DNA of 64,000 nucleotides, taken from contig NZ_QUDV01000001.1 of the NCBI RefSeq assembly GCF_003477705.1, forward strand, positions 62,001 through 126,000, read 5' to 3'. A program made the position numbers and the translations under genes. Positions within the stretch are counted from its first letter, which is position 1; every line of letters starts with the position of its first letter. The DNA is from Dorea sp. AF36-15AT (lineage in GTDB: Bacteria > Bacillota > Clostridia > Lachnospirales > Lachnospiraceae). Of the stretch, positions 32,654 to 43,147 are shown in pieces. A model generated the notes under the pieces. That model was not told the origin of the DNA. It did no database searches and saw only the letters and a program-made list of their open reading frames with translations.

Positions 32654-33709
32654 ATGGGACGTGAGAAAATGCGTTTTTCAGTTTTGACAGAAAAAGGTCA
32701 TGCAGAAGTGCGGGAGCGAAAACTTCCGGAAATCGGGACACACCAGGTGCTGGTGAAGCAGTTGGCATGTAATATTTGTACAACAGATTATGGTCAGTGG
32801 CTTGGATTGCGGGAACATCAGGGGTATCCAATGGCAGGTGGCCATGAAGGTTCTGGAGTTATAGAAGCAGTCGGTGAAGGTGTGAAAGATTATAAAGTAG
32901 GAGATTTTGTAGCAATTGCTTATGACGGATGTGGAGAATGTCTCGCATGTCGAAAAGGAGATGTTCTTCACTGCAGTAATGCAGCCTCAATGAAGGCAAA
33001 AACAGAGGACGGATATCTGGGCGGTTTTGGCTTTGCTGACTACTTTGTAAGAAATACACGCAGTCTGATCAAGATGAACCCTAAGCTGGATCCAAGCGAA
33101 GCTGCTTTTTTGGAACCTCTTGCTACTGTTGTAAAAGGAATGAAAAAATTGCGTGTGAAACCATTAGAAACAGTAGCTGTGATCGGAGCTGGAACAATGG
33201 GATTAGTGAATGCATTAGCAGCGAGAGCATTAGGGGCAAGAGTAATTGTTTCAGAGATTATGGAGAAAAAGATCAATACTGCAAAAGAGATGGGATTTGA
33301 AGTTATTGATGCCGGAAAAGAAAATCCGATTGAAAAAGTAAAGGAATTAACAGATGGAATTGGAGCAGACGCAGTAATTATCGCAGTTGGAGCTTCATCA
33401 GCCAATAAACAAGCGTTTGAAATGGTAAAGGATATGGACGGAAGAATTTTGTTTTTTGCGGCAGGATATCCAGCACCAGAATTAGAAATTGATTCTAATG
33501 TAATCCATTATAGAAGACTTGAAATGATTGGAACATATGCCGCAGATACAATTGACTTTTTTACTGCAGGAAATATGTTGAATTCTGGAGCAGTGGATGT
33601 TTCGAAAATTGTCGAACCAGTGAAATATAAACTTGATGATGTGCAGGAGGCATTCAAAGCAGCTGCAACTCCAGGAATGTACCGTGTAAGCGTGCTGTTA
33701 AATGAATAG
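32654..33709 (+). CDS. Zinc-dependent alcohol/polyol dehydrogenase
   Basis: MDR oxidoreductase, 351 residues. The catalytic zinc site is in ACNICTTDY and GGHEGSG; a complete structural-zinc loop CGECLACRKGDVLHC is near residues 95-109; the Rossmann motif is VAVIGAGTMGLVNALAARALGA. Related to sorbitol and threonine dehydrogenases. It differs from the other MDR enzyme in the cluster (23085), which lacks the structural zinc loop. GAAGG at 32642-32646 supports ATG 32654. Last gene before a terminator; likely oxidises a polyol (phosphate). Confidence 0.87.
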   Translation: MGREKMRFSVLTEKGHAEVRERKLPEIGTHQVLVKQLACNICTTDYGQWLGLREHQGYPMAGGHEGSGVIEAVGEGVKDYKVGDFVAIAYDGCGECLACRKGDVLHCSNAASMKAKTEDGYLGGFGFADYFVRNTRSLIKMNPKLDPSEAAFLEPLATVVKGMKKLRVKPLETVAVIGAGTMGLVNALAARALGARVIVSEIMEKKINTAKEMGFEVIDAGKENPIEKVKELTDGIGADAVIIAVGASSANKQAFEMVKDMDGRILFFAAGYPAPELEIDSNVIHYRRLEMIGTYAADTIDFFTAGNMLNSGAVDVSKIVEPVKYKLDDVQEAFKAAATPGMYRVSVLLNE

Positions 33710-33747
33710 AGGTTATGTTGCTTGTCTTTAATGATATAGATTCCTGG

Positions 33748-33781
33748 AAAAGGACTGTCGCTAATTAGCGGCAGTCCTTTT
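33748..33781. terminator. Terminator at the end of the PTS operon
   Basis: 10-bp stem (33748-33757 with 33772-33781) plus an inner CGCT/AGCG stem; AAAA/TTTT ends make it usable by the convergent CYTH gene as well. Confidence 0.85.
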
Positions 33782-33808
33782 GGATGATAAAATGTTATAT
33801 AGAAATAA

Positions 33809-34252
33809 TTATAGTCTGCTCAGATTGCTGTTGTGATATCTGGAAGAAAATGTCACATCTTCACCAAACCATCCCGGAGGTGTGAACTGATTGGCCTCAT
33901 CTTCGTCTGCAAATTCTACTTCTGCTAAAATTAATGGTGCAAGATCCCCGTGAAAGATATCCAGTTCTATTTTGTGGCGGTCATCTAAAGGGATTTCGTA
34001 GCGCGTCTTGACAATCAGTCTGCCATCTACTTTTTCACGAAGGTGTTCATATGCTTCCTTAGTTAACGGAAGATTATATTCCTGGCGAACCATAAGACCG
34101 GAAGATTTGTAAGTGAGTTCGTATTGATCATTATCTTTTCGGATGCGTACAACCGGAGAGGTACAGAGATAGCCTTGTTCCAGTTCTCTTGTCTTAGTAA
34201 TATGTAGGTTATTCGGAATCTCCGGAATCAGATATTTGCGTTCTATTTCCAT
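33809..34252 (-). CDS. CYTH domain protein (triphosphate tunnel enzyme family)
   Basis: 147 residues. The N-terminal EIERKYLI is the ExExK signature of CYTH proteins; further alternating charged strands (VVRIRKDND, YELTYKS, RLIVKTRYEIPL, KIELDIFHG, LILAEVEFAD) build the triphosphate tunnel. Relatives are inorganic triphosphatases, thiamine triphosphatases and class IV adenylate cyclases; short single-domain bacterial forms are usually tripolyphosphatases. Divergent from the DJ-1 gene and convergent with the PTS operon. Exact substrate unknown. Confidence 0.85.
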   Translation of the reverse strand: MEIERKYLIPEIPNNLHITKTRELEQGYLCTSPVVRIRKDNDQYELTYKSSGLMVRQEYNLPLTKEAYEHLREKVDGRLIVKTRYEIPLDDRHKIELDIFHGDLAPLILAEVEFADEDEANQFTPPGWFGEDVTFSSRYHNSNLSRL

Positions 34253-34376
34253 AAGTGTCTCCTTTTATATGTCCATTTGGTATTGCTGATATTCAGTATA
34301 CACTTTCGTTTGCTTTTTTAGTAGTAGTTTGATAAACTTATAAAGAAATATGAGACTATAAAGGTGGAGGGCGACA

Positions 34377-34928
34377 ATGAAGAAAGTAGCAGTTCTGTTG
34401 GCAGACGGATTTGAAGAGATTGAGGCTCTGACCGTTGTGGATATACTTCGCAGGGCAAGTGTGTATGTAGATACAGTATCTATTACAGATGAATACAAAG
34501 TCAGAGGTTCACATGGGATTAATGTGCAGACAGAAGATCTGTTTGATGAAGTGAATTTTGTAGAGTTTGACATGATCGTGCTTCCGGGTGGCATGCCGGG
34601 TACGACCAATCTGGATGAGCATCCAGGTGTAAAGAGAGTGGTAGAGGATTACGTGACATCCGGCAAATATGTAGCTGCAATCTGTGCAGCACCAAGCATT
34701 CTTGGAGGTATGGGACTGTTAAAGGGAAAACGTGCGGCATGTTATCCGTCGGTAGAAGATAAGCTGTCAGGCGCAGTGATTAGCAGGCTTCCAGTGGTAC
34801 AGGATGGTAATATCATCACCAGCCGGGGCATGGGAACAGCAATCGATTTTGCATTAAAGCTTACAGAAATCCTATTTGACAGAGAGAAAGCAGAGGAGCT
34901 TGCAGCATCCATCATTTACGAATTATAA
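34377..34928 (+). CDS. DJ-1/PfpI family protein (YajL/ThiJ-like)
   Basis: 183-residue class I glutamine amidotransferase-like fold. Glu near residue 15 (DGFEEIEAL) and the reactive Cys in YVAAICAAPSILG (near residue 104) make the DJ-1 active site, with PGGMPGTTNL as an oxyanion region. Members are linked to glyoxal or oxidative stress and protein quality control; the biochemical activity is debated. AAGGTGGAGG precedes the ATG. Upstream of tig-clpP-clpX-lon but with a 131-base gap. Confidence 0.88.
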   Translation: MKKVAVLLADGFEEIEALTVVDILRRASVYVDTVSITDEYKVRGSHGINVQTEDLFDEVNFVEFDMIVLPGGMPGTTNLDEHPGVKRVVEDYVTSGKYVAAICAAPSILGGMGLLKGKRAACYPSVEDKLSGAVISRLPVVQDGNIITSRGMGTAIDFALKLTEILFDREKAEELAASIIYEL

Positions 34929-35059
34929 AGACATTATAAAATACATAAATCTATACTAGCCAAGCACAGAGGTTTGTGTTATACTAGTGCAATGAGTGTA
35001 ATGTAAGATGCTTGTTCCTCACCTACCGGGGAATGAGATAGAAATAGGAGGAAATGTCA

Positions 35060-36346
35060 ATGAGTTTACAGGTAGAAAATTTAGAGAAGAATATGGCAAA
35101 GCTTACAATCGAAGTTCCAGCCAGTGAATTTGAGAAAGCACTTCAGAGCGCATACAACAAACAGAAGAAGAGTATCAGCGTTCCGGGATTCCGTAAAGGT
35201 AAAGTACCGCGTCAGATGGTAGAGAAGATGTACGGACCAGAGATTTTCTATGAAGATGCAGCGAATGAACTGATTCCAACAGCATACGAAGAAGAACTGA
35301 AGAACTGCGATCTTGAGATCGTATCACGTCCGACAGTTGACATCGTTCAGATCAAAAAGGGTGAGAACTTCATCTTTACAGCAGAAGTAGCTGTTAAGCC
35401 GGAAGTTACACTTGGTGAGTACAAGGGAATGGAAGTCGACAAGACATCTACCCGCGTAACACAGAAAGAAGTAGAAGCTAAGATCAAAGAAGAAGCTGAG
35501 AAGAATGCAAGAACTGTAACCGTTGAAGGACGTCCGGTACAGGATGGCGACGAAGTAATTCTTGATTTTGAAGGATTCGTTGATGGAGAAGCATTCGAAG
35601 GCGGAAAGGGTGAGAACTACCCACTGACCATTGGTTCCGGATCATTTATCCCAGGATTCGAGGAGCAGTTAGTTGGTGCTGAAGCTGAGAAGGAAGTTGA
35701 AGTTAAGGTTACTTTCCCGGAAGAGTATCATGCAGAAGAACTGAAGGGTAAAGATGCTGTATTCAAATGCACCATTCACGAGATCAAAGAGAAACAGATT
35801 CCGGAGATTGATGATGAATTCGCAGCAGAAGTATCTGAATTCGACACATTAGATGAATACAAAGCTGATGTTAAGGCTAAGATCAAAGAGCAGAAAGAGA
35901 ACGAAGGCAAGCAGAAGAAGGAAGATCAGGCTGTAGAGAAGGCTGTAGCTAACGCTACAATGGAGATTCCGGAAGCAATGATCGACGAGCAGGTTCGTCA
36001 GATGGTTAACGAGTTTGCTCAGAATATGCAGTATCAGGGAATCAGCTTCGAGCAGTACTGTCAGATTACAGGCATGACTCTGGAGAAGATTCAGGAGGAG
36101 ACTCGCCCACAGGCTGTTAAGCGTATCGAGACTCGTCTGGTTCTGGAGGCAATTGCCAAGGCTGAGAACATCGAAGTAACAGAAGAGAGACTGGATGAAG
36201 AGATCAAGAAGATGGCAGAGTCTTACAACATGGAAGCTGATAAGCTGAAAGAGCTTATGGGCGAAGAAGAGAAGAAGCAGATGATGGAAGACATCGCTGT
36301 TCAGGATGCTGTTACATTCCTGGTAGAGAATGCTGTAGAGAAATAA
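35060..36346 (+). CDS. tig: Trigger factor
   Basis: Ribosome-associated chaperone and prolyl isomerase, 428 residues. Ribosome-binding motif GFRKGKVPRQMV near residue 43; FKBP-type PPIase domain about residues 155-245 (DEVILDFEGFVDGEAFEGGKGENYPLTIGSG and following); long helical C-terminal chaperone arms. ATG at 35060 is preferred to the one at 35054 because AGGAGG at 35046-35051 is then 8 bases away. Followed by clpP, clpX, lon, the common Firmicutes order. Confidence 0.97.
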   Translation: MSLQVENLEKNMAKLTIEVPASEFEKALQSAYNKQKKSISVPGFRKGKVPRQMVEKMYGPEIFYEDAANELIPTAYEEELKNCDLEIVSRPTVDIVQIKKGENFIFTAEVAVKPEVTLGEYKGMEVDKTSTRVTQKEVEAKIKEEAEKNARTVTVEGRPVQDGDEVILDFEGFVDGEAFEGGKGENYPLTIGSGSFIPGFEEQLVGAEAEKEVEVKVTFPEEYHAEELKGKDAVFKCTIHEIKEKQIPEIDDEFAAEVSEFDTLDEYKADVKAKIKEQKENEGKQKKEDQAVEKAVANATMEIPEAMIDEQVRQMVNEFAQNMQYQGISFEQYCQITGMTLEKIQEETRPQAVKRIETRLVLEAIAKAENIEVTEERLDEEIKKMAESYNMEADKLKELMGEEEKKQMMEDIAVQDAVTFLVENAVEK

Positions 36347-36394
36347 TTCATCCGGTTATCGCATAAACAGGTCAACGTATAGGAGGCGTGTAAC

Positions 36395-36979
36395 ATGAGT
36401 TTAGTACCTTATGTCATTGAACAGACAAGTCGTGGAGAACGCTCTTATGACATCTATTCAAGATTATTAAAAGATAGAATTATTTTCCTCGGCGAGGAAG
36501 TAACAGATGTGGCTGCCAATATTATTGTGGCACAGCTTCTATTCCTGGAGGCAGAGGATCCGGATAAGGATATCCATCTGTATATCAACAGTCCGGGAGG
36601 TTCTGTAACAGCAGGACTTGCAATCTATGACACTATGCAGTACATCAAATGTGATGTGGCTACATACTGTATGGGTATGGCAGCAAGTATGGGATCGTTC
36701 CTGTTATCAGGAGGAACCAAAGGTAAACGGTATGCAATGCCGAACTCTGAGATTATGATTCACCAGCCGTCTGGCGGAGCTCAGGGACAGGCAACGGAGA
36801 TTCAGATTGCTGCAGAGCATATTCTGAAGATTCGTACCAGATTGAATCAGATCCTGGCGGAGAATACCGGACAGCCTCTGGATGTGATCCGTATCGATAC
36901 TGAGCGCGATAATTTCATGAGCGCTGAGGAGGCCAAAGAGTACGGATTGATCGATGAAGTAATCAAAAACCGCAAATAA
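36395..36979 (+). CDS. clpP: ATP-dependent Clp protease proteolytic subunit
   Basis: 194-residue serine peptidase forming the barrel that works with ClpX. Catalytic Ser in [15 protein letters not shown] (near residue 98), His in [12 protein letters not shown] (near 123) and a later Asp. Starts [16 protein letters not shown], with AGGAGGCG upstream. Followed by clpX after a hairpin. Confidence 0.97.
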   Translation: MSLVPYVIEQTSRGERSYDIYSRLLKDRIIFLGEEVTDVAANIIVAQLLFLEAEDPDKDIHLYINSPGGSVTAGLAIYDTMQYIKCDVATYCMGMAASMGSFLLSGGTKGKRYAMPNSEIMIHQPSGGAQGQATEIQIAAEHILKIRTRLNQILAENTGQPLDVIRIDTERDNFMSAEEAKEYGLIDEVIKNRK

Positions 36980-36993
36980 GCATTCATGCAATG

Positions 36994-37030
36994 GACGCAG
37001 CGCGCTTGGCGGGCTGCGTCTATGTGGTTT
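36994..37030 (+). terminator. Hairpin between clpP and clpX (partial terminator)
   Basis: 8-bp GC-rich stem (36994-37001 with 37013-37020); the T-run (TTTTT at 37027-37031) starts 6 bases later, so it may lower rather than stop read-through into clpX. Confidence 0.5.
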
Positions 37031-37063
37031 TTAGAATGATATTGAAATGAGAGGTGACAGAGC

Positions 37064-38317
37064 ATGGCAGGAAGACTTGATGATCAGATCAGATGTTCAT
37101 TTTGCAACAAACCACAGTCTCAGGTTCGCAAGCTGATCGCAGGACCGGCGGGATCGTACATCTGTGATGAATGTGTAGAGGTTTGTACGGAGATACTGGA
37201 AGAAGAACTGGAATATGAAGAAGGCAAAGGTCCTTTCGATGATATTACATTGTACAAACCGGAAGAAATTAAAGCATTTCTTGATGAATATGTGATTGGT
37301 CAGGAACAGGCAAAAAAGGTTCTCTCTGTAGCGGTGTATAATCACTATAAACGTATTATGGCTCAGAAAGATCTGGGCGTGGAACTGAATAAGAGTAATA
37401 TTCTGATGCTGGGACCGACCGGATGTGGTAAGACACTTCTGGCACAGTCGCTGGCGAAGATATTGAATGTGCCATTTGCCATTGCTGATGCAACAGCTTT
37501 GACAGAGGCGGGATATGTCGGAGAAGATGTAGAGAATATTCTTCTGAAGATCATTCAGGCAGCAGATGGAGACATCGAGCGTGCAGAGTATGGCATTATC
37601 TACATTGATGAAATCGACAAGATTACCAGAAAATCCGAGAATCCATCCATTACCCGTGATGTATCGGGCGAGGGTGTGCAGCAGGCATTGCTGAAGATTC
37701 TGGAAGGTACGATTGCTAATGTACCACCACAGGGTGGAAGAAAACATCCACATCAGGAGCTGATTCAGATTGATACAACAAATATCCTCTTTATCTGTGG
37801 TGGAGCATTTGAAGGACTGGATAAGATTATAGAGACTCGTATCGATAAGAAGTCCATTGGGTTTAACCAGGAAATTGCGGAGAAGCATGAGGACAGTGTA
37901 GATCGTCTGCTGAAGCAGGTGCTTCCGCAGGATCTGGTGAAGTTTGGCATTATTCCGGAGCTGGTTGGTCGTGTGCCGGTTACAGTATCTTTGGAAATGT
38001 TAGATCAGGATGCATTGATCCGGATTCTTACAGAGCCTAAGAATGCGATTGTAAAGCAGTATCAGAAGCTTCTGGAACTGGATGGAGTGGATTTGAAGTT
38101 TGATGACAGAGCACTGGAAGCAATTGCGGAGACGACTCTGAAACGTCGTACAGGAGCAAGAGGACTTCGTGCGATTATGGAGAATGTCATGATGGATACG
38201 ATGTATAAGGCACCGTCTGAGAAAGCGCTTAAGACATGCCGCATTACCGAAGATGTGGTTAATGGTACAGCCGATCCAATCTATGAATATGACACATTGA
38301 ATACTGAAAGTGCATAA
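37064..38317 (+). CDS. clpX: ATP-dependent Clp protease ATP-binding subunit ClpX
   Basis: AAA+ unfoldase for ClpP, 417 residues. N-terminal zinc finger [18 protein letters not shown] ... CDECVEVC; Walker [13 protein letters not shown] near residue 117; Walker [11 protein letters not shown]; the IGF-like ClpP loop is KSIGFNQE (near residue 265); sensor 2 RRTGARGLR. Full length. Confidence 0.98.
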   Translation: MAGRLDDQIRCSFCNKPQSQVRKLIAGPAGSYICDECVEVCTEILEEELEYEEGKGPFDDITLYKPEEIKAFLDEYVIGQEQAKKVLSVAVYNHYKRIMAQKDLGVELNKSNILMLGPTGCGKTLLAQSLAKILNVPFAIADATALTEAGYVGEDVENILLKIIQAADGDIERAEYGIIYIDEIDKITRKSENPSITRDVSGEGVQQALLKILEGTIANVPPQGGRKHPHQELIQIDTTNILFICGGAFEGLDKIIETRIDKKSIGFNQEIAEKHEDSVDRLLKQVLPQDLVKFGIIPELVGRVPVTVSLEMLDQDALIRILTEPKNAIVKQYQKLLELDGVDLKFDDRALEAIAETTLKRRTGARGLRAIMENVMMDTMYKAPSEKALKTCRITEDVVNGTADPIYEYDTLNTESA

Positions 38318-38329
38318 ATGTGCTGAATC

Positions 38330-38363
38330 AGGGGCGGGGCAGAATATAACTCCGCCCCTTTCA
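38330..38363 (+). terminator. Terminator after clpX
   Basis: GC-rich stem (GGGGCGG 38331-38337 with CCGCCCC 38352-38358) followed by TTTC. Short U-run, so probably partial. Confidence 0.65.
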
Positions 38364-38398
38364 TAATAAATACCGATGAGTAGACAGGAGTGACAGGA

Positions 38399-40744
38399 AT
38401 GAACGAAATCAGTATGCCTGTAGTTGCATTGAGAGGACTTACCATTCTCCCGGAGATGGTAGTTCATTTTGATGTGAGCAGAGAGTGCTCAATCAATGCT
38501 GTCAATGCGGCTATGGAAGAGGAGGGACAGAAACTCTTTCTGACGGCTCAGAAAGACCCCGAGATAGATGTGCCGGAGGCGGAAGATCTTCATAAGATCG
38601 GATGTGTGGCAGTGATTAAGCAGATCATTAAATTGCCGAAGAATATCCTGCGTGTACTGGTTGCAGGAGAATGCCGGGCAGAGTTTACAGAGTTTGAAAT
38701 GACCGACCCATATTACCGGGCTATCATCTGTGAACTGCCGGACGAAAACCAGCTGAGTGATCTGGTGGCTGTTCAGGCCGATAATCCGAAGATTCAGGGG
38801 ATGTGCAGAAGTCTGCAGGAATTATATAATAATTTTATTATGTGGCATCCGAAGTATCCGCGGGATATGGTAAAGCAGATCAGTGAATACCGAGATCTTC
38901 ATAAGCTGGTAGATGCTGTTGCCGCCAATGTGCCACTGCATTATACCGATCTGCAGGATATTCTGGAAGAGCGGGATCTGATGGAACGATATGATCTGTT
39001 GTCTTATAAGCTGGTTCATGAGATTCAGGTTATGAATATCAAAGAAGAGATCCAGAATAAGGTAAAAGAACGCGTTGACAAACATCAGCGGGATTATATT
39101 TTAAGAGAGCAGTTAAAGTTAATCAGGGAAGAACTTGGTGAGGAGAGTACGGTATCAGATGCGGATGAATTCAAGGAAAAGGCGGAGAAACTGAATGCGC
39201 CGGAGGAAGTAAAAGAAAAGCTTCTGAAGGAAATCTCCAGATTCAGAAGTTCTATGAATAGCCCGGCGGAAAACGGTGTGATCCGCACATATATTGAGAC
39301 AATGCTGGAAATGCCCTGGGATACCATGTCTGAGGATTGCCATGATATTGTAAGGGCACGGGAGATTCTTGACAGGGATCATTACGGTCTGGAACAGGTA
39401 AAAGAGCGTGTACTGGAATTCCTTGCAGTCCGTGCGCTTGCAGAAAAAGGCAACAGCCCGATTTTGTGTCTGGTAGGACCTCCGGGAACCGGTAAGACAT
39501 CCATTGCCAGATCCCTGGCTACGGCATTGGATAAAAAATACGTACGCATTTCACTGGGCGGTGTCCGAGATGAGGCAGAGATCCGTGGACATCGTAAGAC
39601 TTATGTGGGCGCGATGCCGGGACGTATTGCAAATGGATTGAAGACAGCCGGCGTGAAGAATCCACTGATGCTTTTGGATGAGATTGATAAGGTCAGCAAT
39701 GATTACAAGGGAGATACATTCTCTGCGCTTCTGGAAGTTCTGGACAGTGAGCAGAATAATAAGTTCCGGGATCATTATCTGGAAGTGCCGTTAGATTTGT
39801 CTGAGGTATTCTTTGTGACAACAGCGAATACGCTTCAGACGATTCCGGGACCGCTGCTGGATCGTATGGAAGTGATAGAGATCAGCAGCTATACGGATAA
39901 TGAGAAAGTACATATTGCTGTAGAACATCTGATTCCGAAGCAGCTTAAGAAGCATGGTATCAAGCCGGAGCAGCTCACTATCAGCAAAGGAGCTGTCGAA
40001 AAGATTGTCAGAAATTATACCAGAGAAGCAGGTGTGCGTCAGTTGGAGCGTAAGATCGGCGAAATCTGCAGAAAGTCAGCCCGTGAGATTCTGGAGGATA
40101 AAAAGAACCGAATCCGTGTGACAGAGACTAACCTGCATAAATATCTTGGAAAAGAGAAATACCAGTATCAGATGGCCAATGAGACAGATGAAGTGGGAAT
40201 TGTCCGTGGACTTGCATGGACCAGTGTTGGTGGTGTCACTCTTCAGATTGAAGTAAATGTAATGCCTGGAAAGGGACAGATCACTCTGACCGGTAAACTG
40301 GGGGATGTGATGAAAGAATCTGCCCGCACAGGTATCAGCTATATCCGTTCTATCGGAGAGAGTTATGGTCTGGAAGAGGATTACTTTGAAAAGCATGATA
40401 TCCACATCCATATTCCGGAAGGTGCAGTGCCAAAAGACGGACCGTCTGCGGGAATTACCATGGCAACGGCAATCCTGTCAGCGGTTACAGGACGTAAGGT
40501 ACATGCTGATGTTGCCATGACCGGGGAGATTACACTGCGCGGAAGAGTACTGCCGATCGGCGGAGTTAAAGAGAAGCTTCTGGCAGCTAAGAATGCAGGT
40601 ATTCAGAAAGTGCTTGTGCCTGTAGAGAATGAAAGAGATGTAAAGGAATTGTCAACAGAGATAACCAGGGGGCTTGAGATAGTACCGGTATCCAGAATGG
40701 AAGAGGTACTTGAGCATGCACTCGTGAAAGGAGAGACCGAATGA
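38399..40744 (+). CDS. lon: ATP-dependent protease Lon
   Basis: 781-residue LonA: N-terminal substrate-binding domain (about 1-200), coiled region, AAA+ domain with Walker [14 protein letters not shown] near residue 355 and Walker [10 protein letters not shown], and a C-terminal protease domain with the Ser in [12 protein letters not shown] and the Lys in [17 protein letters not shown] at 38399 is preferred to GTG at 38390 since AGGAG at 38386-38390 is then 8 bases away. The stop overlaps the engB start (ATGA), so the two are translationally coupled. Confidence 0.97.
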   Translation: MNEISMPVVALRGLTILPEMVVHFDVSRECSINAVNAAMEEEGQKLFLTAQKDPEIDVPEAEDLHKIGCVAVIKQIIKLPKNILRVLVAGECRAEFTEFEMTDPYYRAIICELPDENQLSDLVAVQADNPKIQGMCRSLQELYNNFIMWHPKYPRDMVKQISEYRDLHKLVDAVAANVPLHYTDLQDILEERDLMERYDLLSYKLVHEIQVMNIKEEIQNKVKERVDKHQRDYILREQLKLIREELGEESTVSDADEFKEKAEKLNAPEEVKEKLLKEISRFRSSMNSPAENGVIRTYIETMLEMPWDTMSEDCHDIVRAREILDRDHYGLEQVKERVLEFLAVRALAEKGNSPILCLVGPPGTGKTSIARSLATALDKKYVRISLGGVRDEAEIRGHRKTYVGAMPGRIANGLKTAGVKNPLMLLDEIDKVSNDYKGDTFSALLEVLDSEQNNKFRDHYLEVPLDLSEVFFVTTANTLQTIPGPLLDRMEVIEISSYTDNEKVHIAVEHLIPKQLKKHGIKPEQLTISKGAVEKIVRNYTREAGVRQLERKIGEICRKSAREILEDKKNRIRVTETNLHKYLGKEKYQYQMANETDEVGIVRGLAWTSVGGVTLQIEVNVMPGKGQITLTGKLGDVMKESARTGISYIRSIGESYGLEEDYFEKHDIHIHIPEGAVPKDGPSAGITMATAILSAVTGRKVHADVAMTGEITLRGRVLPIGGVKEKLLAAKNAGIQKVLVPVENERDVKELSTEITRGLEIVPVSRMEEVLEHALVKGETE

Positions 40745-41352
40745 TTATTCGAAGCCTGGAACTGGAAACCGTATGCGGTATCACCAGTACATTGCCGGAG
40801 AACACATTACCGGAGATTGCATTTGCGGGGAAATCAAATGTAGGAAAATCGTCATTGATCAATGGACTTATGAATCGCAAATCATTTGCCCGTACATCGG
40901 CAACGCCTGGTAAGACGCAGACCATTAATTTTTATAATATTAATCAGGAATTATATCTGGTGGATCTGCCAGGATATGGATATGCTAAGGTATCGGAGCA
41001 GGAAAAGAAGAAATGGGGACAGATGATCGAGCGTTATCTGCATCAGTCCAAGCAGTTACGTGCTGTTTTTCTTTTGATTGATATTCGTCATGCACCGTCT
41101 GCTAATGATAAAATGATGTACGACTGGATTCTGTCGCAGGGGTATCAGCCAATTATTATTGCGACAAAGCTTGATAAACTGAAGCGCAGTCAGGTACAGA
41201 AACAAGTCAAGGTAGTCAGACAGGGACTGGGCTTAAGCAAAGACAGTATTCTGATTCCATTTTCAGCAGTGACCAAACAGGGACGGGATGAGATCTGGGA
41301 TCTGGCAGAAGAGATCTGTGGATTGAAAGAGTCAGAAGAAGGCGAAGAATAG
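40741..41352 (+). CDS. engB: Ribosome biogenesis GTPase EngB/YsxC
   Basis: 203-residue GTPase needed for late 50S subunit assembly. G1 GKSNVGKSSLI (near residue 30), G2 SATPGKTQT, G3 DLPGYGYAKV, G4 TKLDKL and G5 SAVTKQGRDE are visible. Overlaps lon by 4 bases; the lon-engB order is widespread in Firmicutes. Confidence 0.97.
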   Translation: MIIRSLELETVCGITSTLPENTLPEIAFAGKSNVGKSSLINGLMNRKSFARTSATPGKTQTINFYNINQELYLVDLPGYGYAKVSEQEKKKWGQMIERYLHQSKQLRAVFLLIDIRHAPSANDKMMYDWILSQGYQPIIIATKLDKLKRSQVQKQVKVVRQGLGLSKDSILIPFSAVTKQGRDEIWDLAEEICGLKESEEGEE

Positions 41353-41371
41353 AATTACAGGAGGCAGGAAT

Positions 41372-42508
41372 ATGAGTGTGAAAGAAGACCTTGGCGATAC
41401 CAGACCTTACTGGAAAGTTCTGGTCAGCCTGGTATTCAGTCTAACGGCAACCGTATTATTTATATATGTGGGAATCAAAGCAATCTTCTATTTTATGCCG
41501 TTTGTAATCGGATGGATCCTGTCAGTGATCGCAGGCCCGCTGGTGACATTTCTGGAAAAGAAATTAAAGATTATGAAACGATTGGGCTCGGCAATTACCA
41601 TTATTCTGGTACTTGCGTTGTGCATCGGTCTGATCTATCTGATCATCAGCCAGATATGGGAAGAAATTTCGGTATTGATCCGCAATTTTCCAAGCATGTA
41701 TCATGATCTGGAGCGTGGACTGAGCCAGATTGGAACACAGGGGAATGCACTTTTTGAACGTTTTCCTGAACAGATACAGAACAGTTGGGCAACGCTGATG
41801 AATAATCTGGATGATACTGCATCTTCACTGATTGGACGTATCGGAGAGCCAACGATCGAAGTGGCAGGAAATGTGGCAAAGCGGATTCCATCCGTGCTGA
41901 TCGGAACAATCGTAGCCTTTGTATCTGCATATTTCTTTATTGCCGATAAAGAAAATCTGGGAGAATGGGTGAAAAAAGTAGTGCCAAAGTCCATTACCAG
42001 CAGATTACTTCTGGTAGGCGAAAACCTGAAATATGCCATGGGTGGATATTTTAAAGCACAATTCAAGATTATGGGCGTCGTATTTGCGATTCTACTTGTT
42101 GGTTTTACACTGATGCAGATTCGTTTTTCGATACTGTTGGCGATTGCCATTGCATTTCTGGATTTCTTACCGTTTTTCGGAACAGGAACTGCATTGATTC
42201 CGTGGGCAATCTACAAATTTCTGGTAGGGGATTATAAGATGGTGGCTGCGCTGGTAATTTTGTATGGTGTTACACAATTAGTACGACAGCTGATTCAGCC
42301 GAAGCTAGTAGGAGATTCCATGGGATTGAATCCGTTGTATACACTGTTTTTGCTGTATCTTGGATATCGGGTCGGAAGTGTATTAGGAATGATCTTTGCA
42401 GTACCGATTGGTCTGATCCTGCTGAATCTGTATCAGGCAGGTGCATTTGATTATATTCTGAACGATGTGAAAATCCTGGCAGAAGGAATATTGAGTCTGA
42501 GAGAATAA
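41372..42508 (+). CDS. AI-2E family membrane transporter
   Basis: 378-residue permease with about seven or eight membrane segments: two near residues 18-60, one near 70-90, then a large soluble part (about 95-165), one near 180 and several after 220. FLDFLPFFGTGTALIPWAIY and the QPKLVGDSMGLNPLYTLFLLYLG region are family signatures. Substrate unknown; relatives include sporulation-related YtvI and Na+/H+ antiporter-like proteins. AGGAGG precedes the ATG; likely at the end of the lon-engB unit. Confidence 0.88.
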   Translation: MSVKEDLGDTRPYWKVLVSLVFSLTATVLFIYVGIKAIFYFMPFVIGWILSVIAGPLVTFLEKKLKIMKRLGSAITIILVLALCIGLIYLIISQIWEEISVLIRNFPSMYHDLERGLSQIGTQGNALFERFPEQIQNSWATLMNNLDDTASSLIGRIGEPTIEVAGNVAKRIPSVLIGTIVAFVSAYFFIADKENLGEWVKKVVPKSITSRLLLVGENLKYAMGGYFKAQFKIMGVVFAILLVGFTLMQIRFSILLAIAIAFLDFLPFFGTGTALIPWAIYKFLVGDYKMVAALVILYGVTQLVRQLIQPKLVGDSMGLNPLYTLFLLYLGYRVGSVLGMIFAVPIGLILLNLYQAGAFDYILNDVKILAEGILSLRE

Positions 42509-42522
42509 ATATAAGAATTAGG

Positions 42523-42566
42523 AAAGGTTACTTTATTACCGGCGAGGCGATAAAGTAACCTTTTTT
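42523..42566. terminator. Bidirectional terminator
   Basis: 14-bp perfect stem (42523-42536 with 42550-42563) and a T-run; ends the lon-engB-transporter unit and faces the convergent chromate-transporter genes. Confidence 0.88.
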
Positions 42567-42580
42567 ATACAATTGCAATT

Positions 42581-43147
42581 TCACGCAATTCCAAGAATGG
42601 CTAATCCCAATTTCATCACACCTGCCAGAAGCATGACCCAGATAGGATTTAGTTTATATTTCTGAAGAAGAATCAGGCAGATGACAAAAATACCTACCAG
42701 ATACCAGTTGGTAGTCGCGAGCTGAACAGTACCCTGACTGCTCCAGAACGCAGTGGTAAGGATTGTAATACCTGCCGATGCAATCATAGCTACGACAGCC
42801 GGACGCAGGGAAGTAAGGATCTGCTGCATGGCAGAGAGATTACGATACTTCATATAGAGCCAGGCAAGAAGTGTCACGATGATGCAGGATGGAGTAATGC
42901 ATCCTAATGTGGCTACAAATGCGCCGAAAAGTCCGGCTATCTTGATACCGACGAAAGTAGCACTATTGACTGCAATGGGGCCCGGCGTCATCTGTGAAAT
43001 AGTAATCAGATCAGTAAATTCACCAGTGCTCAGCCATCCATGAGCGGTAACAACCTGTCCCTGGATCAGTGGGAGAGCAGCATAGCCGCCACCAAAGCTG
43101 AATAGTCCAATTTTCAGGAAGCTTAAAAACAGCTGAAGGTAGATCAT
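42581..43147 (-). CDS. Chromate transporter family protein, half-size (second subunit)
   Basis: 188-residue membrane protein with one CHR domain. The LFSFGGGYAALPLIQ stretch near residues 16-30 and TISQMTPGPIAVNSATFVG near residues 50-68 are CHR signatures; five or six hydrophobic segments. Half-size CHR proteins work as heterodimers; the partner gene overlaps its start by 4 bases. In anaerobes chromate is an unlikely natural substrate; another oxyanion is plausible. Confidence 0.88.
   Translation of the reverse strand: MIYLQLFLSFLKIGLFSFGGGYAALPLIQGQVVTAHGWLSTGEFTDLITISQMTPGPIAVNSATFVGIKIAGLFGAFVATLGCITPSCIIVTLLAWLYMKYRNLSAMQQILTSLRPAVVAMIASAGITILTTAFWSSQGTVQLATTNWYLVGIFVICLILLQKYKLNPIWVMLLAGVMKLGLAILGIA

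Noticed and set aside
36347..36394. CtsR or CIRCE operator before clpP
   Set aside because: The 48-base gap has no tandem heptamer AGTCAAA or TTAGCACTC-type inverted repeat.
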